DNA of 64,000 nt from Collinsella sp. AF02-46-1 (GCF_003465825.1 NZ_QSBV01000004.1:1-64000), one strand, 5' to 3'; counted from the first letter of the stretch, positions 41,170 to 51,025 are shown. Numbers and translations are program-made. Notes: generated by a model from the sequence alone, not told the origin.

Positions 41170-43836
41170 ATGACACCTCTCGCAAAGCGACTCCCGCGCG
41201 AGCTGCGCCGCAATGTCGGTAAGTACCTGGGCATCTTTTTGCTTATGTGCGGAAGCATCGCCCTCACGTCGGGCTTTTTGCTCGCGGCGCATTCCATCGG
41301 CTGCCTCATTGACGACATGCGCGATGAGTACACGATCGAGGACGGCCGCGTGACTACCTCCTTCGAGGCCACCGACGAGCAGCTCAAGGCTGCCGAAGAC
41401 GCGGCTGAGGACGTCGGCGGCGTCACGCTCTACAAGAATTTCTCCATCGACGCCATCATCAAAAAGACCGCCGGCGACGACGGCACCAAGCGCACCCTGC
41501 GCACCTACGCGCATCGCACCAAGGTTGACATTGCGTCCTACTGCGAAGGCAGGCAGCCCAAGACGGACGATGAGGTGGCAATCGACCGTGTCTTCGCCAC
41601 CAACAACGACCTTGTCGTGGGCGATAAGGTTGAGCTTGAGGGCCGCACCTACACCATCTGCGGCATCATGACCCAGCCCGATAGCCAGGCACTGTTCCTC
41701 AACAATTCGGACTTTACGGTGAACACCATCACCTATGGTGTGGCCGAGGTCACCGACGCCGGCTTTGCCGCGCTCGAGGATGCCGGTGGTGCACCTGCCT
41801 ACACCTACTCCTTCACCTTTGCCGATCGCGACCTCCCCACCGCGGACCGCATCGATGCCGAGCAGGATATGGTCGAGGCGCTGACCGATGCCAATGCGCG
41901 CGTGGACGATCTGATCGATGCCGATTCCAACCAGGGCATTGGCTATGCGCGCGACGACGTGGACGGCGACTCCATGATGTGGATGACGTTGCTCGACATC
42001 ATCATCGTGATCATGGCGTTCGTCTTTGTGGTGCTCACCGACGCCACCATCGAGGAGGAGGGCGCCATCATCGGCACGCTGCTCGCCAGCGGCTATCGCC
42101 GCCGCGAGATCGTGCTGCACTACCTGGCACTTCCCGCCATCGTGGGCGTGCTCGCGGCGCTTTTGGGCACCGCGTTCGGCGTTGCGTTCTTTACCGAGCC
42201 CATGCGCGGTCTCTACTACGGCTCGTACAGCCTGCCGCCCTTCCAGGTGTACTGGAGCTGGGAGATCTTCGTGAAGTGTGCCGTGGTTCCCGCCGCCGCG
42301 CTCATCCTCATCACGCTGGTGGGTCTGCTTCGCAAGATGGGCAAGACGCCGTTGCAGTTCCTTCGTCACGAGGCGAGCGGCAAATCGGGCACCAAGCGCG
42401 GCCTGCAGCTGCCGGAGCGCATGGGTTTTGTTTCCCGCTTCCGCCTGCGTATCTTCCTGCGCAATCTGGGCAACTTCGCCACGCTCTTCGTGGGCATCGC
42501 GTTTGCCTCGCTGCTACTGCTCTTTGGCCTGGCGATTCTGCCCACGATGACGCACTATGCGGACAATCTCGAGACGAGCCTGGTCGCCGAGCACCAGTAC
42601 ACGCTCAAGGCTCCGCTGGAGCTCGAGGGCACTGTCGAGGAACGCGAGCAGTGGTCGGCGCTCGAGCGCTTGCAGTCGATTGACGGCGCGCTGCTTTCTG
42701 CCGCCCAGGATGCCGATGACGAGCTTGACGACGCGGCCGATGCGGCGCAGACGGCAGCCGATGCCGTAGCCAGCTCTCCGTCTGCCGAGAGCCTGGCCGC
42801 GGCGCAGGACGCGCTCGCAAGCGTTCAGGACAAGAAGGATGCGCTCTATGCGCGCCTCGACGACCTGGCCGATGCCCTCGGCTGCGACCGCGATGAGGCT
42901 ATCGACCTGATCGACAAGGCCTCTAAGATCGACACTGACAACGACGATATCCATCCGGTCAATACGACCGACAACGGCGCGGGCGCAATCGCGCAGGCCG
43001 AGAAATACGCCGTTTACCAGCTGCAATACGACCGTGGCGATGGTAATGGTGAGGAGACGATTTCCGTCTACGGCATTTCATCCGATTCGCGTTATTGGAA
43101 AGACCTCGACGTCGGCGACGGCCGCGTTGTCTTTGGCGGCGGCCTGCTCGACAAGTTTGGCTGGAGCGAGGGCCAGAAGGTCACACTCAGCGATAAGTAC
43201 GAGGGCGAGCATTATTCCCTTGAGTACGCGGGCAAGGACTATGCCTGGGGCTCCAAGTCGGACATGAATATCTATATGAGTATCGATGACTTTAACGAGC
43301 TGTTCGACAACGATGCCGCCTACTTTAACGGCTATGTGAGCGACGAGAAGCTCGACCTCGACGCGCGCTACTTTGCCGGCGACACCACGCCCGACGACAT
43401 GCGCGCCGTGGGTGACCAGTTCATCGGCATGATGAGCGACATGATCGGCATGATGGTCGGGCTCGCGGTGTTTATCTTCCTGCTGTTTATGTACCTGCTA
43501 ACCAAGGCCGTTATCGACCATAGCGCCCGCTCGATCAGCTATATGAAGGTCTTTGGCTATCGCGATGGCGAGATCTCGCATCTGTACATCCGCTCGATCA
43601 CGCTGTGCGTGGCGGCATCGCTCGTGCTGAGCCTGCCGTTGATTATCTGCTCGCTTACGGCTATTTTCCGCTCCATGTTGCTCGCCTATAACGGCAATAT
43701 CGAGATTTATGTGCCAAGCTGGTCCATGGCGGCGTGCGCAGGGATCGGCTTTGCAACGTACCTGGTCGTGGCGCTGCTGCACATGCGCTCGATCAAGCGC
43801 GTCAGCCTGGCCGAAGCCCTCAAAGTTCAAGAGTAG
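41170..43836 (+). CDS. Very large FtsX-type ABC permease
   Basis: The 888-residue permease has an N-terminal helix (about 15-40), an outer domain (about 45-260), three helices (about 270-400), another helix (about 430-460), and a second outer domain of about 270 residues. The latter includes an alanine/aspartate-rich coiled coil (about 505-580); three final helices end at about 880. Two FtsX repeats of this kind form mechanotransmission ABC transporters that move lipids or peptides at the outer face. The start ATG 41170 has only a weak binding site, so coupling to the ATPase gene is likely. Confidence 0.9.
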   Translation: MTPLAKRLPRELRRNVGKYLGIFLLMCGSIALTSGFLLAAHSIGCLIDDMRDEYTIEDGRVTTSFEATDEQLKAAEDAAEDVGGVTLYKNFSIDAIIKKTAGDDGTKRTLRTYAHRTKVDIASYCEGRQPKTDDEVAIDRVFATNNDLVVGDKVELEGRTYTICGIMTQPDSQALFLNNSDFTVNTITYGVAEVTDAGFAALEDAGGAPAYTYSFTFADRDLPTADRIDAEQDMVEALTDANARVDDLIDADSNQGIGYARDDVDGDSMMWMTLLDIIIVIMAFVFVVLTDATIEEEGAIIGTLLASGYRRREIVLHYLALPAIVGVLAALLGTAFGVAFFTEPMRGLYYGSYSLPPFQVYWSWEIFVKCAVVPAAALILITLVGLLRKMGKTPLQFLRHEASGKSGTKRGLQLPERMGFVSRFRLRIFLRNLGNFATLFVGIAFASLLLLFGLAILPTMTHYADNLETSLVAEHQYTLKAPLELEGTVEEREQWSALERLQSIDGALLSAAQDADDELDDAADAAQTAADAVASSPSAESLAAAQDALASVQDKKDALYARLDDLADALGCDRDEAIDLIDKASKIDTDNDDIHPVNTTDNGAGAIAQAEKYAVYQLQYDRGDGNGEETISVYGISSDSRYWKDLDVGDGRVVFGGGLLDKFGWSEGQKVTLSDKYEGEHYSLEYAGKDYAWGSKSDMNIYMSIDDFNELFDNDAAYFNGYVSDEKLDLDARYFAGDTTPDDMRAVGDQFIGMMSDMIGMMVGLAVFIFLLFMYLLTKAVIDHSARSISYMKVFGYRDGEISHLYIRSITLCVAASLVLSLPLIICSLTAIFRSMLLAYNGNIEIYVPSWSMAACAGIGFATYLVVALLHMRSIKRVSLAEALKVQE

Positions 43837-44023
43837 TCATTGGGGACGTTCCTAAACGACTAGTCATCGGGGACAGTCTTTGCCGATCTGCCCGCTCGCC
43901 GGCCGGGCCGGCAAGGACTGTCCCTAGCTGCCGGCAGGAAAGGAACGTCCCCAACTGCCGGGTGCCGGATGGCGAAAGGATGTCCCTGGCGGCCGGTCAT
44001 TTAAGTCTGTCCCCAATGAGTGG
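43833..44023. repeat. Composite GGGGAC palindromic repeat block 2
   Basis: It starts at the stop codon of the FtsX-type gene with TAGTCATTGGGGACGTTCCT, then has the GGGGACAGTC...GACTGTCCC unit and an inverted GGAACGTCCCC unit. It closes with CATTTAAGTCTGTCCCCAAT. The order of pieces is like block 1, with some inverted or decayed. Confidence 0.78.
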
Positions 44024-44109
44024 CCAGGCGCTGCGCTTGACTTTGACCCTGCTTCAACGGGTACCATCTCCTATGTCTGTAACGCCATATAGACCGAGGG
44101 GATATATCT

Positions 44110-45315
44110 ATGACCGCAACTGCACCCGCAGCACCCGCCAAGGTGTACTTCACCAACCTGCGCACGCATGCTCGCGAGAGCCAGCTCGACAAGCTCAAGC
44201 GCCTCATTCGCCGCGCCGGTATCGAGCAGATCGACTTTGAGAACAAGTTTGTCGCCATCAAGATTCACTTTGGCGAGCTGGGCAACCTGAGCTTTTTGCG
44301 CCCCAACTACGCCCGCGCCGTCGCGGACGTGGTGAAGGAGCTGGGCGGCAAGCCCTTCCTCACTGACTGCAATACGCTCTATGTCGGTAGCCGCAAAAAC
44401 GCGCTCGAGCACATCGACACCGCCTACCAGAACGGCTTTACCCCGTATGCCACAGGCTGCCAGATCATCATCGCCGACGGCCTCAAGGGTACCGACGAGG
44501 CGCTCGTCCCGGTCGAGGGCGGTGAGTACGTGCGCGAGGCAAAGATCGGTCAGGCGCTCATGGATGCCGATATCGTGATCAGCCTCACCCACTTTAAGGG
44601 CCATGAGCAGGCCGGTTTTGGCGGCGCCATGAAGAACCTGGGCATGGGAGGCGGCAGCCGTGCCGGCAAGATGGAGCAGCATGCCGCCGGCAAGCCGAAC
44701 GTCGCGACTGAGCACTGCGTTGGCTGCCGTGCCTGCGAAAAGATCTGTGCGCACAACGCCATCTCGTTTGACGATACCCGCGAGCGCGAGCTTGCCAACG
44801 GCAACGCCCGCACGGTGCACGTGGCCGCCATCGACCACGATCGCTGCGTGGGCTGCGGACGCTGCATTGCGGCGTGCAACCAGGACTGCATCAAGCCCGA
44901 CTATGATGCCGCGGCCGACGTACTCAACTACAAGATCGCTGAGTACACGAAGGCCATTGTTCAGGACCGTCCGAGCTTCCACATCTCGCTCGCCATGGAC
45001 ATCAGTCCCAACTGCGACTGCCACCCCGAAAACGACACGCCTATCGTTAACGATATCGGCATGTTCGCGAGCTTCGACCCGGTCGCTATCGATCAGGCCT
45101 GCGCCGATGCCGTCATGGCATCCGAGCCGCTGCCCAACACCGAACTCACCGATAGCGCGGCCAAGATGGAGCATAACCACGAGCATCTGGAGGGCGAGCA
45201 GGCCAAGGACCCCTTCTGCATCACGCATCCCGACACCGACTGGCGCGCGTGCATCGCGCATGCCGAAAAGATCGGCCTGGGCACGAGCAAGTATGAGCTC
45301 ATCGAGGTCAAGTAG
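44110..45315 (+). CDS. DUF362 domain protein with two [4Fe-4S] motifs
   Basis: The 401-residue protein has a DUF362 domain (KVYFTNLRTH at the start, FKGHEQAGFGGAMKNLGMG at about 160-180). A ferredoxin insert with CVGCRACEKICAHNA (about 200) and CVGCGRCIAACNQDC (about 239) sits in the second half. Proteins of this type occur in anaerobes and are thought to move electrons; no reaction is established. GAGGGGAT precedes the ATG, and a strong terminator follows, so it is monocistronic. Confidence 0.9.
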   Translation: MTATAPAAPAKVYFTNLRTHARESQLDKLKRLIRRAGIEQIDFENKFVAIKIHFGELGNLSFLRPNYARAVADVVKELGGKPFLTDCNTLYVGSRKNALEHIDTAYQNGFTPYATGCQIIIADGLKGTDEALVPVEGGEYVREAKIGQALMDADIVISLTHFKGHEQAGFGGAMKNLGMGGGSRAGKMEQHAAGKPNVATEHCVGCRACEKICAHNAISFDDTRERELANGNARTVHVAAIDHDRCVGCGRCIAACNQDCIKPDYDAAADVLNYKIAEYTKAIVQDRPSFHISLAMDISPNCDCHPENDTPIVNDIGMFASFDPVAIDQACADAVMASEPLPNTELTDSAAKMEHNHEHLEGEQAKDPFCITHPDTDWRACIAHAEKIGLGTSKYELIEVK

Positions 45316-45362
45316 CACCTGTCTATTGGACATATCAAGCGCTTTTGTAGCGCAACGTTAGC

Positions 45363-45402
45363 AAAAGCCGCCCGTGAGCACAGCGCTTGCGGGCGGCTTT
45401 CC
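45363..45402 (+). terminator. Terminator after the DUF362 gene
   Basis: AAAGCCGCCCG (45364-45374) pairs with CGGGCGGCTTT (45390-45400). It is nearly symmetrical, so it could also act on leftward transcription. Between it and 45565 I see no other supported feature. Confidence 0.7.
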
Positions 45403-45565
45403 GGAAGTATGCGGCAAATTTCGAGACCGCCGAGCACACGACATTTTTTGGCAACAAAACCCCTGATAAATTGTTGGTAAAACTGCGGTCTGGTCGGCAG
45501 TTCCAGATTTTGCAGTATACTTCCAAAATAGGGGGTTAGATAAATCCCCAGACGCCGCTTTTTCC

Positions 45566-46531
45566 CTAAAAATTCCTATCGAGGAAGTCGTCGACCGTAT
45601 TCCAGTAGAGCTCGGGGTCAACTTGCGCGCTCTTGGCGTGGGTGGCGCCGTGGATAGTGAGCTTCTGTTTAACCTTGCTGACGCACGCCTCGTAGTTTTG
45701 GTCGAGCATACTGTACGGCACAAAGGTGTCCTGGTCGCCGTGGATAAACAGCATGGGAACCGTCGCGTGTTTGAGTTGCTCCACACTGCTCGCCTTATGA
45801 AAGTCGTAGCCCGCGCGCACGTTGCACACCAAGTTTGCTACATCGAGCAAAGGAAAGCTGGGCAGGCCGAACACGTCCTTGAGCTGCAGAGAAAACTCGT
45901 CCCAAACACTCGTATAACCGCAGTCCTCGATAATGCATTTCACGTTTGCGGGCAGAGATTCCCCCGCGACGTTCATGGCGGTTGCTGCACCCATCGACTC
46001 GCCAAAGACCAGGATGCGCGCCTCGGGGTCAGCCTGAACGATCCGCCCAATCCATGCAACGACATCGAGCCGCTCGGGCCAGCCCATGCCGATATAGTCG
46101 CCGCCGGAGCGTTCGTGGGCGCGGGCGGCGGGTGCGAGTACGTTCATGCCGCGGTCGTGGAATCGCTTGACGTATCGGGCCATACCGATGGGCTCGTCGG
46201 TATATCCGTGCAGGCAGACGGCGTAGTCGTGTGTGCTCTCCGGGGCGGCAAAATACCAGGCGGCGAGCTCGGTTCCGTCATCTGCGGTGAGGCTGCTGCT
46301 CTTGCGGTTCTCTTTAAACCATGCCCGCGCCTCGGTATCCTCGGCATCCGGATGCTCACCTTCTTTGTCGTTCTTGCTATCCTGCATCATCTTCATGGTG
46401 TACGGCGCTTGGGGGTTCAGGGCAAAGTCAAACAAAAAGTTGCCGGCAAATCCGAGCAACGTGACAACGAGCGCCAGCGCAACAACGCCGGCTATCTTGA
46501 GCCTTCGATGGGGGTGTGCGCTTTGAGTCAT
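45566..46531 (-). CDS. Membrane-anchored alpha/beta hydrolase
   Basis: The 321-residue protein has a single N-terminal hydrophobic segment (about 11-33) and an alpha/beta hydrolase fold. The nucleophile serine lies in VFGESMGAATA (about 174), the acid in FIHGDQDTFVP (about 265) and the base in HGATHAKS (about 298). The layout matches the YqkD/BAAT-like surface hydrolases, whose substrates are unknown. It is oriented towards the DUF362 gene and divergent from the hemolysin-III gene. Confidence 0.88.
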   Translation of the reverse strand: MTQSAHPHRRLKIAGVVALALVVTLLGFAGNFLFDFALNPQAPYTMKMMQDSKNDKEGEHPDAEDTEARAWFKENRKSSSLTADDGTELAAWYFAAPESTHDYAVCLHGYTDEPIGMARYVKRFHDRGMNVLAPAARAHERSGGDYIGMGWPERLDVVAWIGRIVQADPEARILVFGESMGAATAMNVAGESLPANVKCIIEDCGYTSVWDEFSLQLKDVFGLPSFPLLDVANLVCNVRAGYDFHKASSVEQLKHATVPMLFIHGDQDTFVPYSMLDQNYEACVSKVKQKLTIHGATHAKSAQVDPELYWNTVDDFLDRNF

Positions 46532-46718
46532 AATGTCTTCTCCTCTGGGATGTTAATACGTCAACAATCAAACGAAGCGCATTATGGATGTTCGCCGTTG
46601 ATGCGTCAACAGACAAAGAATGGGTAAACAAAGGGTCACGTATGGTGCAAATTTCGCACGTACCCAGACGCTTTGATATAGTGTTGAGAACTCTTTTATG
46701 TTGGAGGATGTAACCGGC

Positions 46719-47402
46719 ATGTCCGATTCGAGCGACAGTTCCAAGCCGCGGCCCAAGACCGCGGCCATTCCGCACTACACGGTGGGCGAGGAGATCATGA
46801 ACTCCGTCACCCATGGTGTCGGCTGCCTGCTGGGCATTGCGGGTCTGGTGCTCCTGATCGTATTCGCTGCCCTGCGCGGCGGCGGCCCGGCCCACATGGC
46901 CGCGGCAATTGTCTATGGCGTCAGCATTATCCTCGAATACCTAGCCTCTACGCTCTACCACGCGATTCAGCCCGCGCGCGCCAAGCGCGTGTTTCGCATC
47001 ATCGACCACAGCTGCATCTACCTGCTCATAGCCGGCAGCTATACGCCGTTTTGCCTCATCACGCTCGCAAACGACGGCGGCCCCGCGCTGTTCTTTGCCG
47101 TGTGGGCCATCGCCATTATCGGCATCGCCCTCGAGTGCTTTCTGCGCGAGCGTCAACCGCATTGGGTATGCGGCCTGGTCTATCTGCTGATGGGCTGGCT
47201 CGTCGTCTTTAAGCTGCCCGAACTTGTGGCGCTGCTCAACCCCGTGGCACTTGCCCTGCTCGCCGTCGGCGGCGTGTGCTACACCGCGGGCGTGCCGTTC
47301 TATATCGCCAAAAACGTGCGCTACCTGCACAGTGTGTTTCACTTGTGGGTGCTCGCCGGCAGTATCTTCCAGTTCATGGCGGTGATCCTCTTCGTAATCT
47401 AG
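46719..47402 (+). CDS. Hemolysin-III family membrane protein (PAQR/YqfA-like)
   Basis: The 227-residue protein has seven hydrophobic helices and the family's conserved polar residues. These are EEIMNSVTHGVG near the start, STLYHAI in helix 2, IIDHSCIYLLIAGSYTPF in helix 3, and SVFHLWVLAGSIFQF at the end. The histidines are thought to bind zinc, as in PAQR receptors and ceramidases; a haemolytic role is unproven for most members. GGAGG lies 11 bases before ATG 46719; ATG 46698 is an alternative. Confidence 0.85.
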   Translation: MSDSSDSSKPRPKTAAIPHYTVGEEIMNSVTHGVGCLLGIAGLVLLIVFAALRGGGPAHMAAAIVYGVSIILEYLASTLYHAIQPARAKRVFRIIDHSCIYLLIAGSYTPFCLITLANDGGPALFFAVWAIAIIGIALECFLRERQPHWVCGLVYLLMGWLVVFKLPELVALLNPVALALLAVGGVCYTAGVPFYIAKNVRYLHSVFHLWVLAGSIFQFMAVILFVI

Positions 47403-47512
47403 CGACCACGCCTGCGCGCCCGCATCCTTGTTTGGGCGCCGGTGCAATTGCCGTATCCGCCACCAACGTTTTACCCTAACGTCCCGAATCTTGGAGGTTC
47501 GAGAAACTCCCG

Positions 47513-48886
47513 ATGGACATAACCATCTCCCTTATCACTACCCTCGTTTTGACCCTCATCAACGGTTACTTCTCTATGTCCGAGATGGCGCTCACCACGG
47601 CAAAGCGCGCTGTGCTGGAGCACGAGGCCGAGGAAGGCGACAAACGCGCCGAGCGCGCCATTAAGCTGGCCGCCGATTCCGACCAGCTGCTCGCTACCAT
47701 CCAGGTCGCCATCACGCTCGTGGGCTTTGCCTCGTCCGCTGTTGCCTCGACGAGTCTGTCCGACCCGCTCGCCACGTGGCTCATGAGCTTTGGCATCGCG
47801 CCGCTCTCCGCCATCGCGCGCGGCCTGGCGCCGGTTATCATTACCGTCGCGGTCGCCTTCGTATCCATCGTGATCGGCGAGCTCGTCCCCAAGCGCATCG
47901 GCCTGGCCAATGCCGAGGGCGTGTCCAAGCAGGTCGTGGGCCCGCTTTCCGTGTTCCAGAAGATCGCCCGTCCGCTCGTGTGGCTGACCGGCGCTTGCTC
48001 CGATGGCCTGGCCCGCATCCTGCGCATCAAGAGCGCCGACGACCGCCAGAACGTCTCGGAGGAAGAGATCAAGTACATGGTCTCGGAGCAGGACGACCTG
48101 CTCGACGAGGAAAAGCGCATGATCCACGAGATCTTTGACCTGGGCGACACCGTTGCCCGCGAGGTCATGGTGCCGCGCGTGGACACCACCATGTGCGAGG
48201 ACGATGAGACGGTCGCCGACGTGCTGTCCACCATGCGCCAGACCGGCTTTAGCCGCATCCCCGTCTATCACGAGGATCCCGACAACGTCGCCGGCATTGC
48301 GCACATCAAGGACCTGATTCAGCCTGCGCTTGACGGCAAGGGCGACCAGCCCATCGCCGGTTTTTTGCGCGACGCCACCTTTGTGCCCGACACCAAGGAC
48401 ATCCTGCCGCTGCTGTCCGAGATGCAGACCTCTCACGACCAGATCGTGGTGGTCGTGGACGAGTACGGCGGTACGGCCGGCATCATCACCATCGAGGACA
48501 TCGTCGAGGAGATCGTCGGCGAGATCGAGGACGAGTTCGACCCCGACAACAAGTATCTCACGCGCCTTTCGCGCCGCGAGTGGCTCGTTGATGGGCGTTT
48601 TTCGTGCGATGACGCGATTGAGCTTGGTTGGCCGCTCGAGGAAAGCGATGATTATGAGACCATCGCCGGCTGGATCTTGGAGCTTTGTGACTCGGTGCCC
48701 GACATCGGAGAGGTGTTTGAGGTCGCGGGGTACAAGTTCAAGGTGCAGTCGATGCGTGGCCAGCGCATCTCGCTCATTCGCGTGATTGCTCCGGCCGAAA
48801 CCGATAAGAAGGATTCCGAGTCCTCGGCAGAGAAGCCGGCGGCGTCGGGTGCGGGCTCTGCGGATCCGCACGATGGCGACGAGTAG
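47513..48886 (+). CDS. CNNM/CorC-HlyC family transporter-like protein
   Basis: The 457-residue protein has an N-terminal DUF21 membrane domain (about 1-190, beginning LINGYFSMSEMALTTAKRA), a CBS pair (about 210-335, with MVPRVDTTMCEDD and VVVDEYGGTAGIITIEDIV) and a CorC_HlyC domain (about 350-435). A low-complexity tail closes the protein. Bacterial CNNM homologues such as CorC and MpfA export magnesium. The GGAGG site is 16 bases before the ATG, an unusually long spacing that a small hairpin between them could shorten. Confidence 0.9.
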   Translation: MDITISLITTLVLTLINGYFSMSEMALTTAKRAVLEHEAEEGDKRAERAIKLAADSDQLLATIQVAITLVGFASSAVASTSLSDPLATWLMSFGIAPLSAIARGLAPVIITVAVAFVSIVIGELVPKRIGLANAEGVSKQVVGPLSVFQKIARPLVWLTGACSDGLARILRIKSADDRQNVSEEEIKYMVSEQDDLLDEEKRMIHEIFDLGDTVAREVMVPRVDTTMCEDDETVADVLSTMRQTGFSRIPVYHEDPDNVAGIAHIKDLIQPALDGKGDQPIAGFLRDATFVPDTKDILPLLSEMQTSHDQIVVVVDEYGGTAGIITIEDIVEEIVGEIEDEFDPDNKYLTRLSRREWLVDGRFSCDDAIELGWPLEESDDYETIAGWILELCDSVPDIGEVFEVAGYKFKVQSMRGQRISLIRVIAPAETDKKDSESSAEKPAASGAGSADPHDGDE

Positions 48887-48910
48887 GGCAAGGACGAGTA
48901 GGGGAGAGTT

Positions 48911-49744
48911 ATGGCAGGCCTGTTCAACATCCTTAAGGTCACCGTCAGCGAGGACAAGATCTGCGCGCATGTGCTGGTGAACCCCGGCATGCCGCTCATG
49001 ACCTCGGAGGACATCGAGGCCACGGCGCGCGTGTACTACCTGGTGCCTGCGATTGCCAAGCACCTGTGCCTGGGCGATTCCGGTCGCGAATTTCAGGACT
49101 GCATGGGCCAGACTGAGCTTTGCCACCTGCTAGAGCACGTGACGGTCGAGCTCATGAACGAGACCGGTCTTGCCGGCAGCATCTCGTGCGGTCGCACGCG
49201 CGTGAGCGAGCACGACGAGCGCGTCTTTGAGGTTGAGCTTTCGTGTCCCGATGACGCGTTGGCCATTGGTGCGCTGTCGTCGGCGACCTTTATGATGGAT
49301 TGGGCGTACCTGCACGCCGACCAGCCGGCTCCCGATGTGGACGGTACGGTCGCGGGCCTGCGCAACCTGGTGCTGGGCATGCGCGCCGAGGCCGAGGGCA
49401 AGGATCCTCACGAGGCCGTCGCCGCTGCGAACGGCGAAGATGCTGCCGAGGACGAGGGCGCTGACGAGGGCGATGTGCCGGTCGACGCCGAGCCCGTTGC
49501 CGATGCGACCGCCGAGCCCGTTCCCACCGAGCCCCAGGGCGTCCCCAACTTTGACGACGAGCCCCAGGTGGCGATTGATACCGAGGGCGCGGTTGCCGAG
49601 AGCCACGAGGCCTCCGCTGCCGTCTTTGGCGGTGCGGCGACGGTTCCGGCAGGACCTGCGCATGAGGGCGGCCTGCCGCTCGTGGACGGCGCCGGCGAGG
49701 ACCCGGGTGCCACGGTGGCCATGCCGGCTATGCCTCAGGAGTAG
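48911..49744 (+). CDS. Protein resembling the cyanophycin-synthetase N-terminal domain
   Basis: Residues 1 to about 150 form a compact domain with CHLLEHVTVELMNETGL (about 76-92). That block resembles the HLxEHVxxEL motif of the cyanophycin synthetase N-terminal region. Residues about 165-277 are acidic, Ala/Pro/Glu-rich and probably disordered. No ATP-grasp or Mur-ligase part follows, so it cannot be a complete synthetase. It starts 25 bases after the CNNM gene on the same strand, with GGGGAGAG upstream. The function is unknown and the resemblance should be tested. Confidence 0.7.
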   Translation: MAGLFNILKVTVSEDKICAHVLVNPGMPLMTSEDIEATARVYYLVPAIAKHLCLGDSGREFQDCMGQTELCHLLEHVTVELMNETGLAGSISCGRTRVSEHDERVFEVELSCPDDALAIGALSSATFMMDWAYLHADQPAPDVDGTVAGLRNLVLGMRAEAEGKDPHEAVAAANGEDAAEDEGADEGDVPVDAEPVADATAEPVPTEPQGVPNFDDEPQVAIDTEGAVAESHEASAAVFGGAATVPAGPAHEGGLPLVDGAGEDPGATVAMPAMPQE

Positions 49745-49823
49745 GCCTACGCGTTTATCACCATCACGTACCTGCACCTTTGCCGTACGCAGATGAGCGG
49801 AGCGGCAAGTGATGCGCTGCGGG

Positions 49824-49829
49824 TATAAT
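49824..49829 (+). promoter_or_regulatory. -10 box before the YtxH-type gene
   Basis: A perfect TATAAT lies 52 bases upstream of the start codon. No convincing -35 is visible. Confidence 0.4.
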
Positions 49830-49880
49830 GGACAGCATTCAAACGGTGGGCGCCGACGTGCCCGCAGGAGAGGAATGATC

Positions 49881-50270
49881 ATGGGTAAGACTTTCAGCTT
49901 TGTCTCCGGCGCACTTTTTGGTGCTGCTGCCGGCGCTATTATCGGTGTTGCTCTGGCTCCGCGCTCGGGCGCCGAGACCCGCGCCATGGCTGCCGATATC
50001 GCCAACGACGCCTGGGACAATATGCGCGACACCTACGAGCACAGCGCCGAGGAGGCCCGTGCTGCGGTGAATGACTTTGGCCCGATGGTCGACGCCAAGA
50101 CCGACGACCTGCGCGCCAAGGTCGACCTGGCCCGCGAGCGCATGGACCAGCTGCGTGAGCAGCTCAACGACGCCATTTCGGGTGGCAACGTGACGCCTGC
50201 CGCCGACGTCGTGGTCGAGAACGCCGTCGAGGCTGATACCGAGGCTGCGGAGCCCTCGACCGAGGCATAA
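49881..50270 (+). CDS. YtxH-domain protein
   Basis: The 129-residue protein has an N-terminal hydrophobic, glycine-rich segment FVSGALFGAAAGAIIGVALAP (about 6-27) followed by RSGAETR, the YtxH signature. An amphipathic helix comes next (about 35-100). YtxH proteins are small stress-induced membrane proteins of unknown action. GGAGAGGA precedes the start; ATG 49875 is a close alternative. The stop overlaps the next ATG by one base. Confidence 0.85.
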   Translation: MGKTFSFVSGALFGAAAGAIIGVALAPRSGAETRAMAADIANDAWDNMRDTYEHSAEEARAAVNDFGPMVDAKTDDLRAKVDLARERMDQLREQLNDAISGGNVTPAADVVVENAVEADTEAAEPSTEA

Positions 50271-51025
50271 TGCGCGCCGGGGATTTTGTCGGCGCCAAGA
50301 TTTATCGCAAGCCTACCGAGGACAAGCGCACCAAAAAGGACGGCACGCCGCGCAGCCCTAAAAAGCTCGGAAAGATTCACTTTCCGGTCTTTACCCCGGG
50401 CGGTACGCGCGTGGTCGGCTTTATGGTCCGCCAGTCCGATATCGCGGGCATGATCGAGCGCCCCGACCGATTCGTAGCGCTCGACGCCATTGGTGTCTAC
50501 GAGGGTGCCATTGCGGTCGATGACGTCAAGGACACGTACGATGCTGCCGCCGCCAAGCGCCTCGACATCAACCTGGACGATTGCATCATCTGGGTTGGCA
50601 TGGACGTGCGCACGGAATCGGGCGATGTCGTGGGCTACTGCTCGGACGTTGAGTTCAAGCCACGCTCGGGTGTCGTGCAGGCATTCTATGTGACCGCCGG
50701 TGCCGCTTCGAGCGTGCTGGTGGGCGACACGCAGGTGCCACCGACGATGCTGCGCGGCTACGAGAACGGCGCGATGGTCGTCTCGGACGAGGTCAAGTCG
50801 CTCGGGTATTCGGGCGGTGCGGCTGCCAAGGCCGCCGAGGCCAGCGTCGTGGTGGGCGATAAGGTCAAAAAGGGCGCCAAGGTACTCGACGATAAGGGAT
50901 CGGTTGCCGTGGACAAGGGCAGCCGCGCACTGGGCAAGCAGCTCGGCAAGACGCGCGGCATGTTCAAGGCCTTTAAGGACGAATACCAAAAGGCGAGCGG
51001 AGGCTCGTCAAAAGCTACAAAATAG
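50270..51025 (+). CDS. PRC-barrel domain protein
   Basis: The 251-residue protein has two PRC-barrel-like segments: FVGAKIYRKPTED through VGFMVRQSDIAGM (about 5-70), and DVRTESGDVVGYCSDVEF with its following strands (about 117-160). A lysine-rich helical tail (about 190-251) completes it. PRC barrels are protein- or RNA-contact modules found in RimM and photosystem proteins. It is translationally coupled to the YtxH gene, suggesting a joint envelope role. The MgtE-like protein at 52833 also begins with PRC-like segments. Confidence 0.8.
   Translation: MRAGDFVGAKIYRKPTEDKRTKKDGTPRSPKKLGKIHFPVFTPGGTRVVGFMVRQSDIAGMIERPDRFVALDAIGVYEGAIAVDDVKDTYDAAAAKRLDINLDDCIIWVGMDVRTESGDVVGYCSDVEFKPRSGVVQAFYVTAGAASSVLVGDTQVPPTMLRGYENGAMVVSDEVKSLGYSGGAAAKAAEASVVVGDKVKKGAKVLDDKGSVAVDKGSRALGKQLGKTRGMFKAFKDEYQKASGGSSKATK

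Noticed and set aside
45403..45565. Further inverted-repeat element after the DUF362 terminator
   Set aside because: Short complementary pieces (AGACCGC/GCGGTCT) exist but the pairing is too short and irregular to support an element.
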